This document shows positions 17,267-25,247 of a DNA stretch of 64,000 bases, in pieces. Below the pieces are notes generated by a model. The model was not told where the DNA came from, did not search any database, and was given only the letters and a program-made list of their open reading frames with translations. The position numbers were made by a program, and so were the translations under genes. This stretch comes from Methylomicrobium sp. (lineage in GTDB: Bacteria > Pseudomonadota > Gammaproteobacteria > Methylococcales > Methylomonadaceae), in contig JAGXSU010000089.1 in assembly GCA_018333785.1 (NCBI GenBank), positions 16,322 through 80,321 of the forward strand, given 5' to 3'. Every line of letters starts with the position of its first letter. Positions within the stretch are counted from its first letter, which is position 1.

Positions 17267-17299
17267 ACAGGACAGACTTCGTTTTGAAGTCCGTCCTGT
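17267..17299. terminator. Strong bidirectional hairpin between Sel1 gene and diaA
   Basis: ACAGGACAGACTTC (17267-17280) pairs with GAAGTCCGTCCTGT (17286-17299) with a single mismatch and a five-base loop that is nearly all T. It sits between two convergent genes and probably ends both transcripts. Confidence 0.75.
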
Positions 17300-17318
17300 C
17301 ACTTTGGAAATCAGCGGA

Positions 17319-17921
17319 TTACCGTGATGGGCTGTTGTCGCCAAATAGCTGTTGATCGACCAGGTCCAGCAAGCAATGCGTAATCAATAAATGCGTTTCT
17401 TGAATCCGGTGTCTTATGCTTGAAGGCACGCGAATTTCTATATCGGTTTCATTGAGTATGGGTGCCAACATGCCGCCTTCTTGACCGGTTAAGGCAATGA
17501 CTGAAATATCTTTGTCATGAGCTGCGCTGACCGCTTTGACCATATTGGCCGAATTGCCGCTGGCGGTATACAGCAAAAGAATGTCGCCGCTTTGTCCCAG
17601 TGCTCTGATTTGTTTGGCATAAACGTCATCAAATAGTAGGTCATTTGCAATCGACGTGATCGTTGCGGTATCGGTTGTGAGTGCGAAAGCGGGCAAGGAC
17701 GGACGTTCACGGTCAAATCGATTGAGCATTTTAACGGCGAACTGCGTGGCATTCAGAGCAGAGCCACCGTTTCCGCACGTTAGGACTTTATTGTCATTCA
17801 ACAGTGTTGCGACCAATCTCAAAGAGGCGAACTCAATGACTTCGCTTAAGTTGAGCAGTGCTTCCTGTTGGGTCAGGGCATTTTGAGTGAAATGTTGTTC
17901 GATACGATCTTGTAAACTCAT
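17319..17921 (-). CDS. diaA: DnaA initiator-associating protein DiaA (SIS domain)
   Basis: This 200-residue SIS-domain protein resembles E. coli DiaA, which binds DnaA and promotes its assembly at oriC. Diagnostic stretches are CGNGGSALNATQFAVKMLNRF, ERPSLPAFALTTD, YAKQIRALGQSGDILLLYTASGNS and RIQETHLLITHCLLDLVD. The active-site residues of the sugar isomerase GmhA are not conserved in the first motif, which favours DiaA. I start at the ATG at 17921, which overlaps the yraN stop by four bases, rather than at an in-frame codon 36 bases upstream. The order lpoA-yraN-diaA matches E. coli. Confidence 0.93.
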   Translation of the reverse strand: MSLQDRIEQHFTQNALTQQEALLNLSEVIEFASLRLVATLLNDNKVLTCGNGGSALNATQFAVKMLNRFDRERPSLPAFALTTDTATITSIANDLLFDDVYAKQIRALGQSGDILLLYTASGNSANMVKAVSAAHDKDISVIALTGQEGGMLAPILNETDIEIRVPSSIRHRIQETHLLITHCLLDLVDQQLFGDNSPSR

Positions 17922-18301
17922 GAAATCCACTCTGTTTGAAAGGCGTTTTTTATCCAATTCACCGGGTTGTCTCCTGTTATTGCGACAACATCAAAACGGA
18001 TGGATGCTCCCGTTTTGTGCTGGGTTAAATAATAGTGGGTGGCGGCAATGATCTTTGCTTGCTTCTGCCGGGTGATACTGGCTTCCGCGCCGCCGTACCG
18101 GTTGTTTTTGCGATATCTGACTTCGATTATCACCAAGGTTTTGCCGTCGAGCATGACAAGATCCAGTTCCCCAATCGGGCAGCGAAAGTTTCTATCGACC
18201 AGTTTGAGCCCCTGGCTTATAAGGAATTGGCAGGCTTGCTCTTCAGTCGCCGATCCTTTGGCTAAATGAGGTGGTTTGTCTCTGTTAGGAATAAGCGCCA
18301 T
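17918..18301 (-). CDS. yraN: YraN family putative endonuclease (UPF0102)
   Basis: This 127-residue protein has a restriction-endonuclease-like fold: the family pattern GSATEEQACQFLISQGLKLV, RNFRCPIGELDLVMLDG, and LVIIEVRYRKNNRYGGAEAS, with the Glu-Asp-(Glu/Val-x-Lys-like) acidic positions near 47-60. Its function is unproven, although relatives are suspected DNA-processing enzymes. The start shares a base with the lpoA stop and the 3' end overlaps diaA, so the three genes form a coupled operon. Confidence 0.92.
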   Translation of the reverse strand: MALIPNRDKPPHLAKGSATEEQACQFLISQGLKLVDRNFRCPIGELDLVMLDGKTLVIIEVRYRKNNRYGGAEASITRQKQAKIIAATHYYLTQHKTGASIRFDVVAITGDNPVNWIKNAFQTEWIS

Positions 18302-20184
18302 TATTCTATAGATAAGTTCTCTGGCGCAGCAGGCAAGTCATTAGACTGAATCAGACTGCTGTTAACAATGCCCGATGCAATCGGTCTGCCTTGATTAAAC
18401 TGAGCGCAGACAAGATTGCGTTTTATACGGTTACCCTCTGTCAGTGTCAGGTTGCCGCTGGCGCCTTTAAACGGCTCGTTTGCGAGGCGATCCAGTTGAG
18501 TGGTCAAGTGATAAGCATCTATACCCATTGCGATCAGCCGCAAGTAAATGGGAGGGAAGCTTTCCCTGACATTTTCCAGTGCTGAAAAGCTGAGCGGGCC
18601 GGGGTAGGCGTCTTCGAACAGCCACGGCGTATCACAAAAAACGATGTCCTCCAGGTCAATATCGCTGGACGGATTGGGGATGCCGGTGTAGACCTGGGGT
18701 GTCGCGTAAACCGGTAAGTGAGGTGCCTGCAGATATTTGAGTTGCGGGTTGATCGACCGGGCGGCCGTCTCATAAGCGTTAAGCAAGACTAATTCGGCAT
18801 CGTGGCGAACACGAGGTGCAAACGTGATGTCCGGAATGTGTTGCCTTAAATTTTCGAAGCGATAAGTGCTTTCATCCAGATTAAGTAGCTTTTTGATAGG
18901 TTCCGAAAAATCAGTTTGTTTGGGGTCGTAACTCTGAGTTTCCAAAAGAGCGGTGTCGCCGCTTTCCCAAAGTTGCTGAAAAAACCCCTGAATGCGAGCG
19001 CCTTGTTCTGTTTCAGGAATCAATAGCAACGCTTTTTTGTGGCCGTCTGACCAGGCTTTGGCGCTGACTTGCTCGGTATCGTCGAACGGATTGAGGCCGA
19101 ACTGATAAAGGTTGTCTCTGGCTATTTCCGGGACATTATTTAATGCCAGGACAGGGATTTCCAGGTTGGCAGCGCCTGCCAGTTCGATGATATCCGGTTT
19201 GCTTAAGGGCCCAATTACCAATTGGGCGCCTTCAGCTTTGGCCTGGTTGTAAAGTGCGGTTGCGGGTGATTGTTCGCTATCATAAAAGCGCAGTTCTGGT
19301 TTGGTCGTGCTGGTATCCTGATGATATGCCGCCATCACACCTTCCCGGACGGCTTTGCCGGCCATTGCATAAGTGCCGGAACCGGGCAAAATGATGGCAA
19401 TAATGCCAGGCAGGTTTTGCAGGCCGGCCAAAATTTGAGGAAGCAAATCATTGGCTGGGTGACCGGGAAATGCTTTTTGCCATTGCACGAAGTCATTTTG
19501 AAGTTGAGCGCGATTTTGAGAATTCTGGCGCACCAGTCTGGCCAGCGATAACCAGCCGGTCAAATAACCTGAGCTGCGTGCCTGGGTTTCTTGAAGTGTG
19601 TTTAACGGTACCAGGCTGAGCGCCTCCAGTATCGCCGAGTTGTTTTTGGCTTGTTGATCGGGAGGAAGCAAGGGGCCTAGTGCTATGCGCGACGTTGCGC
19701 TCTTGATCAGATCGCCGGTCAACGAGTAAGCAAAGGCATTGGATTGATAGAGTTTGATCAGGTCATTGTCTGGCAGCAGTTCGGGGCGAATTTGTTCCAG
19801 ACGGACCGCAGCTTGTTCGGCCTCGCCAAAGCTCAGATCAATCTGGGCTTGATAGAGATTGAGCAGACTTTGCTGTTGGGCTGACAATTGACTGGCATTG
19901 ATAGCCTGAGCGTAAGTTTTTGCGGTATTAATGTCGCCTGACAAAATCATTGATTCAATCGCCAAAAGGCGAAATTGATCTTGTAAATCCGTTTCGTTAT
20001 CAGCCAGATGTTGATAGACTCGAGCCGCTTTTTTAGGTTGGCCTTGCTGCATATAAGTTTTGGCTGCTTTGGCGTCTTGCTCATAGCTTGAATCTTGAAT
20101 TCCCGTTGTGCCGCAAGCCGACAGCAAAATGACGCCCGACAAGAGTAAATTAGAATGATAAAGCCGTCTCATGGTGGTTGTCAT
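18301..20184 (-). CDS. lpoA: Penicillin-binding protein activator LpoA
   Basis: LpoA is an outer-membrane lipoprotein that stimulates the synthase PBP1A from outside the peptidoglycan layer. The N-terminus is a lipoprotein signal with lipobox LLSAC (Cys24). The first ~230 residues are TPR-like helices (for example AKTYMQQGQPKKAARVYQHL), and the rest is a periplasmic-binding-protein-like fold (GIIAIILPGSGTYAMAGKAV, LVIGPLSKPDIIELA). Length, 627 residues, is near the E. coli protein. It diverges from rsmI with only 31 bases between the start codons, so the two promoters must overlap or lie inside the genes. Confidence 0.93.
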   Translation of the reverse strand: MTTTMRRLYHSNLLLSGVILLSACGTTGIQDSSYEQDAKAAKTYMQQGQPKKAARVYQHLADNETDLQDQFRLLAIESMILSGDINTAKTYAQAINASQLSAQQQSLLNLYQAQIDLSFGEAEQAAVRLEQIRPELLPDNDLIKLYQSNAFAYSLTGDLIKSATSRIALGPLLPPDQQAKNNSAILEALSLVPLNTLQETQARSSGYLTGWLSLARLVRQNSQNRAQLQNDFVQWQKAFPGHPANDLLPQILAGLQNLPGIIAIILPGSGTYAMAGKAVREGVMAAYHQDTSTTKPELRFYDSEQSPATALYNQAKAEGAQLVIGPLSKPDIIELAGAANLEIPVLALNNVPEIARDNLYQFGLNPFDDTEQVSAKAWSDGHKKALLLIPETEQGARIQGFFQQLWESGDTALLETQSYDPKQTDFSEPIKKLLNLDESTYRFENLRQHIPDITFAPRVRHDAELVLLNAYETAARSINPQLKYLQAPHLPVYATPQVYTGIPNPSSDIDLEDIVFCDTPWLFEDAYPGPLSFSALENVRESFPPIYLRLIAMGIDAYHLTTQLDRLANEPFKGASGNLTLTEGNRIKRNLVCAQFNQGRPIASGIVNSSLIQSNDLPAAPENLSIE

Positions 20185-20215
20185 ACCCTCACAGCAGGAA
20201 TTCAGGTGAAAATAA

Positions 20216-21079
20216 ATGAGTGATCAAGCGGGCCGATTATACGTTGTTGCAACGCCAATAGGTAATTTGGCTGATTTTAGTTTTCGTGCGGTTGAGGTTT
20301 TAAAGACTGTTGATTTGATTGCGGCTGAAGATACCCGGCATGTGTTGCATTTATTGCAGCATTACAATATCAACAATAAATTGGTGTCTTTACATCAGCA
20401 TAATGAGGATAGGGTTTCGGGTGATCTCTTAAATAAATTGCAACAGGGGGTATCGATTGCTTTGGTCTCGGATGCCGGTACGCCTTTGCTGAGTGATCCC
20501 GGCATGCCTTTGGTGCGGCTGGCTAAAAATGCAGGAATCGATGTGGTACCCATTCCCGGAGCATGTGCATTGATTGCTGCGTTATCGGTCTCTGGACTGC
20601 CGGTTTCCAGGTTTACTTTTGAAGGCTTCTTGCCTAGAACGTCCTCGGCAAGAGTGGCATTTTTTACTGACCGTTTAAATTACCCGGCAACCTGGGCATT
20701 TTATGAGTCAAGTCATCGCATATTGGCTTCTTTGCAGGATATGATCAAGGTTTTTCCTCTGAATCATCAGATTGTCATCGCCAGAGAAATGACCAAAATG
20801 CATGAAACGATTATTAAATCGAGCCTGGAAGGAATGCTGGAAAAGGTCGCGCAGGATGAAAACATGCGAAAAGGCGAGTTTGTGGTCATTGTCGACGGCT
20901 TTGTTTCTCAAAAAGGTCATGACGAAATAAATGATGAACAACTTAAAGTGTTAAAAATCTTGTTGAAAGAATGTTCCATCAAGACAGCGGCTTCCTTGGC
21001 GGCTGAAATCACGGGTGTTCGCAAAAAAGTCCTTTATCAGCTGGCTTTGAGTTTGGCCGGTCAAGCTGAGAGCGATTAA
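20216..21079 (+). CDS. rsmI: 16S rRNA (cytidine1402-2'-O)-methyltransferase RsmI
   Basis: RsmI adds the 2'-O-methyl group on C1402 of 16S rRNA. The 287-residue protein is of the tetrapyrrole methylase fold, with the signature LYVVATPIGNLADFSFRAVE, IAAEDTRHVLHLLQHY, ALVSDAGTPLLSDPG and IPGACALIAALSVSGLP. The C-terminal small domain holds KTAASLAAEITGVRKKVLY. It is divergent from lpoA and followed directly by the RNase P RNA gene, an arrangement common in gammaproteobacteria. Confidence 0.96.
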   Translation: MSDQAGRLYVVATPIGNLADFSFRAVEVLKTVDLIAAEDTRHVLHLLQHYNINNKLVSLHQHNEDRVSGDLLNKLQQGVSIALVSDAGTPLLSDPGMPLVRLAKNAGIDVVPIPGACALIAALSVSGLPVSRFTFEGFLPRTSSARVAFFTDRLNYPATWAFYESSHRILASLQDMIKVFPLNHQIVIAREMTKMHETIIKSSLEGMLEKVAQDENMRKGEFVVIVDGFVSQKGHDEINDEQLKVLKILLKECSIKTAASLAAEITGVRKKVLYQLALSLAGQAESD

Positions 21080-21098
21080 CAGGGTTTAATGTTTTTTC

Positions 21099-21126
21099 TG
21101 GTCAACTCAGGGTAATCACGTATAAT
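21099..21126 (+). promoter_or_regulatory. Predicted promoter of rnpB
   Basis: A perfect -10 box TATAAT (21121-21126) lies about nine bases before the start of the RNase P RNA. A weak -35 candidate TGGTCA (21099-21104) is 16 bases upstream. Confidence 0.55.
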
Positions 21127-21133
21127 CGGCCCG

Positions 21134-21484
21134 ATCAAGAGTTGGCTGAGCAGTCGCTGTCTCACTTTATGTGGGATGGAGGAAAGTCCGGGCTCCATAG
21201 GGCGGAGTGCCAGGTAACGCCTGGGGGGCGTGAGCCTACGGAAAGTGCCGCAGAAAATATACCGCCGGATGCAAATTCGGTAAGGGTGAAATGGTGCGGT
21301 AAGAGCGCACCGCGCAACTGGCAACAGGTGTGGCAGGGTAAACCCCACTCGGAGCAAGATCAAATAGGGGAACATACGCGTGGCCCGCGCGGTTCCCGGG
21401 TAGATTGCTTGAGCTGCAGGGTGACTTGTAGCCTAGATGAATGGCTGTTCCAGACAGAACCCGGCTTACAGGCCGACTCTTGAT
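21134..21484 (+). ncRNA. rnpB: RNase P RNA, type A
   Basis: This is the catalytic RNA of RNase P, which trims tRNA 5' leaders. Conserved type A segments are visible: GGAGGAAAGTCCGGGCTCC near 21178-21196, GGTAAACCCCACTCGGAGC near 21338-21357, and AGATGAATGGCTGTTCC near 21435-21452, followed by ACAGAACCCGGCTTAC. The ends pair to form helix P1: ATCAAGAGTTGGC (21134-21146) with GCCGACTCTTGAT at the 3' side. The length of about 350 bases is typical. Exact mature ends are estimated from P1. Confidence 0.95.
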
Positions 21485-21743
21485 ACTCTTCAAATACTTC
21501 GCACTATCGCATCCTGCCAATGAGTTTTTGGCCCGTTTTTCCTTCCTTTTTTTACATCTGACCTCTGTCATTTCAAGTTTGAGGGTTCGGATTTTTTTTC
21601 GTTTAAGCCGATACTTCAATTTCTATTATTAACCTCATGATATTAGGCGGAATTTATCAGAGCTGGCTTTGCTCCGTTTTTGTTCCCTTTTTTTCAGCCT
21701 CTAAGTCATTGTAGAAAAAGAAAGAATTTAAATTAATTGACCC
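21485..21743. other. AT-rich spacer between rnpB and the mraZ promoter
   Basis: No gene is seen. The stretch is rich in T runs on the plus strand (for example near 21525-21556 and 21588-21602), which may serve termination of rnpB. A small hairpin (GAGC/GCTC near 21660-21674) followed by TTTTT lies in the second half. Confidence 0.4.
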
Positions 21744-21772
21744 TTGACTAAGGCCTTAATGAAATCTATAGT
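21744..21772 (+). promoter_or_regulatory. Predicted promoter of the dcw cluster (Pmra)
   Basis: TTGACT (21744-21749) and TATAGT (21767-21772) are separated by exactly 17 bases, 59 bases before the mraZ start. It is the only good sigma-70 promoter I see in front of the 19-kb cluster. Confidence 0.6.
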
Positions 21773-21791
21773 GGATTAAAATTGTTGTGTT

Positions 21792-21817
21792 GTGGTGAAA
21801 AAGGGATTTTTTTGGGA
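21792..21817 (+). promoter_or_regulatory. Candidate MraZ binding boxes
   Basis: Three G-rich pentamers follow each other at 10-11 base spacing just downstream of the predicted promoter: GTGGT (21792-21796), AGGGA (21802-21806) and TGGGA (21813-21817). MraZ is known to repress its own operon through TGGGN repeats of this spacing, so this is a likely autoregulatory operator. The boxes are imperfect, so confidence is moderate. Confidence 0.45.
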
Positions 21818-21830
21818 GAGTCCGAAAGGC

Positions 21831-22298
21831 ATGTTAAGAGGTATCAGTTCAATCAATCTCGATCCAAAAGGACGCATTGCGATTCCTACTCGTTATAGAG
21901 AGGAATTGCAGGAATGCTGTGATCGTCAGTTGGTTGTTACTGTGGCGGTTAATGATCGTTGTGTAGGTGAGCCCGGTTGTTTATGGCTGTACCCTTTGCC
22001 TGAATGGGAAAAGCTCGAACAAACGATTGTCAAGCTACCCACCCTGAATAAAATGGCCGGCATGTTGCGGCGTTTTGTGATTGGCAATGCCACTGAATGT
22101 GAAATGGACGGCCAGGGGCGGATGTTGATTCCCGAGAAATTAAGAGAATTTGCCCAAATGGACAAAAAAATACTGCTGGTTGGGCAACTCAATAAATTTG
22201 AGCTTTGGAGTGAGCTTGCCTGGACCGCGAAAGAACATGAATGGATGGACGGTGGCGATACGGAAGGGCTTGAGGAGTTAGGAACATTATCGTTTTAA
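21831..22298 (+). CDS. mraZ: Transcriptional regulator MraZ
   Basis: MraZ is a DNA-binding regulator of the division and cell-wall cluster with two swapped-hairpin AbrB-like domains. The 155-residue protein begins MLRGISSINLDPKGRIAIP with the first DXXGR box and has the second in CEMDGQGRMLIPEKLREFA. I chose the ATG at 21831, preceded by GGGAGAG, because it matches the family N-terminus; an upstream in-frame GTG at 21792 lies in the presumed operator. It opens the dcw operon. Confidence 0.96.
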   Translation: MLRGISSINLDPKGRIAIPTRYREELQECCDRQLVVTVAVNDRCVGEPGCLWLYPLPEWEKLEQTIVKLPTLNKMAGMLRRFVIGNATECEMDGQGRMLIPEKLREFAQMDKKILLVGQLNKFELWSELAWTAKEHEWMDGGDTEGLEELGTLSF

Positions 22299-22314
22299 TC
22301 ATTGGGAAGACTTT

Positions 22315-23241
22315 GTGCAGCACCGACCGGTTTTATTTGTAGAGGCGCTGCAAGCTTTAGCCATAAAAGAACAAGGCACTTATATCGATTGCACTTTCGG
22401 GAGAGGAGGGCACAGTCAAGGTATATTGGCCAGTCTTGGCAAGCAGGGGCGTTTGCTGGCGTTGGATAGAGATAAGGCAGCCATTGATTCGGCAGTTGCC
22501 CAGGAACTGCAGCAAGATGCCCGTTTTACTTTGGCGCACAGCCGTTTTTCGGCATTGACCTCGATAGCGGGTCAGCATGATTTACTGGGTTGTGTCGACG
22601 GGATTTTAATGGACTTGGGTGTTTCCTCTCCGCAGCTTGATTCGCCTGAGCGTGGTTTCAGCTTTATGAACGATGGACCTTTGGACATGAGGATGGATAC
22701 TCATCACGGCGAAACCGCCGCGCAGTGGCTTTCGCATATTGATGAGCAAGGTTTGGCCAAGGTCTTGTTTGAATATGGTGAAGAGCGTTTTGCCCGAAGA
22801 ATTGCCCGGACTATCGTTTCATCCAGGATGACAAATACGATTTTAACGACCCGTCAACTGGTCGAGTTGATTGAAGACGCTGTGCCGGTGAGAGAGAAAC
22901 ATAAACATCCTGCCACGCGTACTTTTCAGGCGATTCGCCTGGAAATCAATCAGGAATTGAACGAACTCAAGTCAGCGCTGGATCAAGCGGTTGAGGTGCT
23001 AAAGCCAGGAGGCCGGTTGGTTGTCATATCGTTTCATTCATTAGAAGACCGCATCGTCAAGCGTTTTATAAGAGCGGAGTCAGGCGGAAAATATGACCCG
23101 GGTCGGCTACCGGTAAAAGAATCCGAGATAAGTAAAGGACTGCTAAAAAAGATGGGTAAGGCTATTAAAGCCGGTGACGAGGAAGTGTCTGAAAATCCCA
23201 GATCCAGAAGTGCCGTTATGCGGGTGGCTGAAAAAATATGA
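22315..23241 (+). CDS. rsmH: 16S rRNA (cytosine1402-N4)-methyltransferase RsmH
   Basis: RsmH (MraW) methylates N4 of C1402 in 16S rRNA, the same nucleotide modified by RsmI upstream in this window. The 308-residue protein starts with GTG at 22315 and shows HRPVLFVEALQAL, the SAM-binding YIDCTFGRGGHSQGIL, GILMDLGVSSPQLDSPERGF, and the C-terminal VVISFHSLEDRIVKRF. It overlaps ftsL by four bases (ATGA). Confidence 0.97.
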   Translation: MQHRPVLFVEALQALAIKEQGTYIDCTFGRGGHSQGILASLGKQGRLLALDRDKAAIDSAVAQELQQDARFTLAHSRFSALTSIAGQHDLLGCVDGILMDLGVSSPQLDSPERGFSFMNDGPLDMRMDTHHGETAAQWLSHIDEQGLAKVLFEYGEERFARRIARTIVSSRMTNTILTTRQLVELIEDAVPVREKHKHPATRTFQAIRLEINQELNELKSALDQAVEVLKPGGRLVVISFHSLEDRIVKRFIRAESGGKYDPGRLPVKESEISKGLLKKMGKAIKAGDEEVSENPRSRSAVMRVAEKI

Positions 23242-23516
23242 ATGTGGTCAAGATTAAGGTCCTGTTGATGATGGGGCTTGTGGTTGGGCTTTTAGGTTCG
23301 GCGTTGGCGGTTATCTACAGTAAGTACCAATCAAGGTTGTTGTTCATTGAGATTCAAAAGCAAGAGCGGGAACTCGATCGCTATGAAGTCGAATGGGGTC
23401 AGTTGCAACTTGAGCTAACGACTTTGGCGGAAGAAAACAGAGTTGAACAAATTGCGCGCGAGAAGCTGAGGCTGGTTTTGCCGCAACGGGAAGCGATTAT
23501 TTACATTAAGCCCTAG
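23238..23516 (+). CDS. ftsL: Cell division protein FtsL
   Basis: FtsL is a small bitopic membrane protein that joins FtsB and FtsQ and activates the FtsWI septal synthase. The 92 residues show a short cytoplasmic N-terminus, a transmembrane helix (about residues 7-26) and a periplasmic coiled coil rich in Glu, Leu and Gln ending in REKLRLVLPQREAIIYI. Sequence identity in this family is low, so the call rests on architecture plus position between rsmH and ftsI. Confidence 0.93.
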   Translation: MNVVKIKVLLMMGLVVGLLGSALAVIYSKYQSRLLFIEIQKQERELDRYEVEWGQLQLELTTLAEENRVEQIAREKLRLVLPQREAIIYIKP

Positions 23517-25247
23517 ATGCGCCGTTTTAATACACAGAAACAAACAAGGAAGCCGGTCAACGATTTTGCGGCAAGACGTAAAGTGTTGCTGGCTTTTATG
23601 TTGGGGGGAATGGCATTACTGGTAGGTCGCGCCTTTGATTTGCAAGTGCTGAATAAGCAATTTTTAAAGCAGCAAGGTGATATGAGGCATGTTAGCGAAG
23701 TGGCGGTTTCTGCCTATCGAGGCATGATTCTGGACAGGAATGACGAGCCTTTGGCTATCAGTTCCCCGGTTGAGTCTGCGTGGGTCAACCCTATGGAACT
23801 GGCTGAAGTTGCCCCTTCGGATATTAAACAAGTCGAGCAATTGCTGGGTTTGTCTGAAGGTAAAATTGCCAAGTTGATAATACCCGGATCAAAGCGTCAA
23901 TTTGTTTATGTCAAAAGACGTATCAATCCGGATCTGGCAGAACGGGTAAAAATGCTCAGTATTAAAGGCGTTTATTTCGATCGTGAATTTAAGCGGTATT
24001 ACCCTGCAGGTCCGATCTCTGCTCAACTGGTGGGCTTCACCAATATTGATGATGTTGGGCAAGAAGGCATTGAACTGGCCTACGAAAGTCTTTTAAAGGG
24101 CGTAACTGGCCGAAAACGTGTGATCAGGGATGGCAAGCGGCAAATTATTGCTGATATTGAGGCCATTAAAGCACCCGTTAACGGACAAAACATAAAGCTA
24201 AGCATTGACGAGCGTATTCAGTACATCGCTTATCGAGAATTGCAGGCTGGCGTGATTGAAAATCAGGCGGATGCAGGTGCGCTGGTGCTTTTGGATGCAA
24301 AAACAGGCGAGGTGTTGGCTAATGTCAATTACCCTTCCTTCAATCCGAATATGCCTACCGGGACAAACAAAGGTGCATTTCGAAACAGAGGTCTGACTGA
24401 TTTGTTTGAGCCCGGATCAACCGTCAAGCCATTCGTGATAGCGGCGGCATTACAGGGCGACTTTATCAAGGAAGGTATAAAAATAGAAACGGACGGCGCT
24501 TACCGGGTTGGCCGAAATGTTGTTAAAGATATTCACAATTACGGCACCATGGATTTAACGCAGGTTTTAAAAAAATCCAGCAATGTTGCAACCAGTAAAG
24601 TCGCGTTGACTATGCCACCTAAATATTTTTGGGGGTTTTATCACCGTCTGGGTTTTGGTGTCTCTGCTGGATTGGATTTTCCAGGTGAAGCCAACGGCAG
24701 TTTATTGGATTACCACCGGTGGAATAACTTTGCTCAAGCGACCTTGTCATTCGGTTACGGTGTCAATACTTCGGTTTTACAACTGGCACGGGCTTACACA
24801 GCCTTGGCTGATGATGGGGTTCTTCATTCAATCAGCTTGCTGAAAAGAGATGAAGATTCGGATGCGAAGCGTGTTTTTTCATCCAAAACAGCCAAACAGA
24901 TACGCAGCATGCTTGAGCATGTGGTGATGCAGGATGGGACGGCCTATCTTGCAAGAGTCGATGGTTATCGGGTTGCGGGAAAAACCGGTACTGTTAGAAA
25001 AGCCGGTGCCGGCGGGTATAAGGAAAAAAAATATTTGTCGGTATTTGTCGGTATGGCACCGGCCAGTAATCCCCGCTTAGTCATGGCGGTTATGGTAGAT
25101 GAGCCCAAAGCCGGTAAGTATTATGGTGGACTGGTGTCAGGACCGGTTTTTTCAAAAGTGATGGAGGGTGCATTGCGAGTAATGGGCGTAGCTCAGGATC
25201 AGGTCGAAACCATGCCTTTATTGCTTTCTAATAAAACGGTCCAGTAA
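23517..25247 (+). CDS. ftsI: Septal peptidoglycan transpeptidase FtsI (PBP3)
   Basis: FtsI crosslinks new peptidoglycan at the septum. The 576-residue class B PBP has one N-terminal membrane anchor (about residues 23-41), a pedestal domain with SAYRGMILDRNDEPLAIS, and the transpeptidase domain with the catalytic SxxK box in EPGSTVKPF, the SxN box in KKSSNVATSK, and the KTG box in VAGKTGTVRK. Length is typical. It begins immediately after the ftsL stop and abuts murE. Confidence 0.97.
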   Translation: MRRFNTQKQTRKPVNDFAARRKVLLAFMLGGMALLVGRAFDLQVLNKQFLKQQGDMRHVSEVAVSAYRGMILDRNDEPLAISSPVESAWVNPMELAEVAPSDIKQVEQLLGLSEGKIAKLIIPGSKRQFVYVKRRINPDLAERVKMLSIKGVYFDREFKRYYPAGPISAQLVGFTNIDDVGQEGIELAYESLLKGVTGRKRVIRDGKRQIIADIEAIKAPVNGQNIKLSIDERIQYIAYRELQAGVIENQADAGALVLLDAKTGEVLANVNYPSFNPNMPTGTNKGAFRNRGLTDLFEPGSTVKPFVIAAALQGDFIKEGIKIETDGAYRVGRNVVKDIHNYGTMDLTQVLKKSSNVATSKVALTMPPKYFWGFYHRLGFGVSAGLDFPGEANGSLLDYHRWNNFAQATLSFGYGVNTSVLQLARAYTALADDGVLHSISLLKRDEDSDAKRVFSSKTAKQIRSMLEHVVMQDGTAYLARVDGYRVAGKTGTVRKAGAGGYKEKKYLSVFVGMAPASNPRLVMAVMVDEPKAGKYYGGLVSGPVFSKVMEGALRVMGVAQDQVETMPLLLSNKTVQ

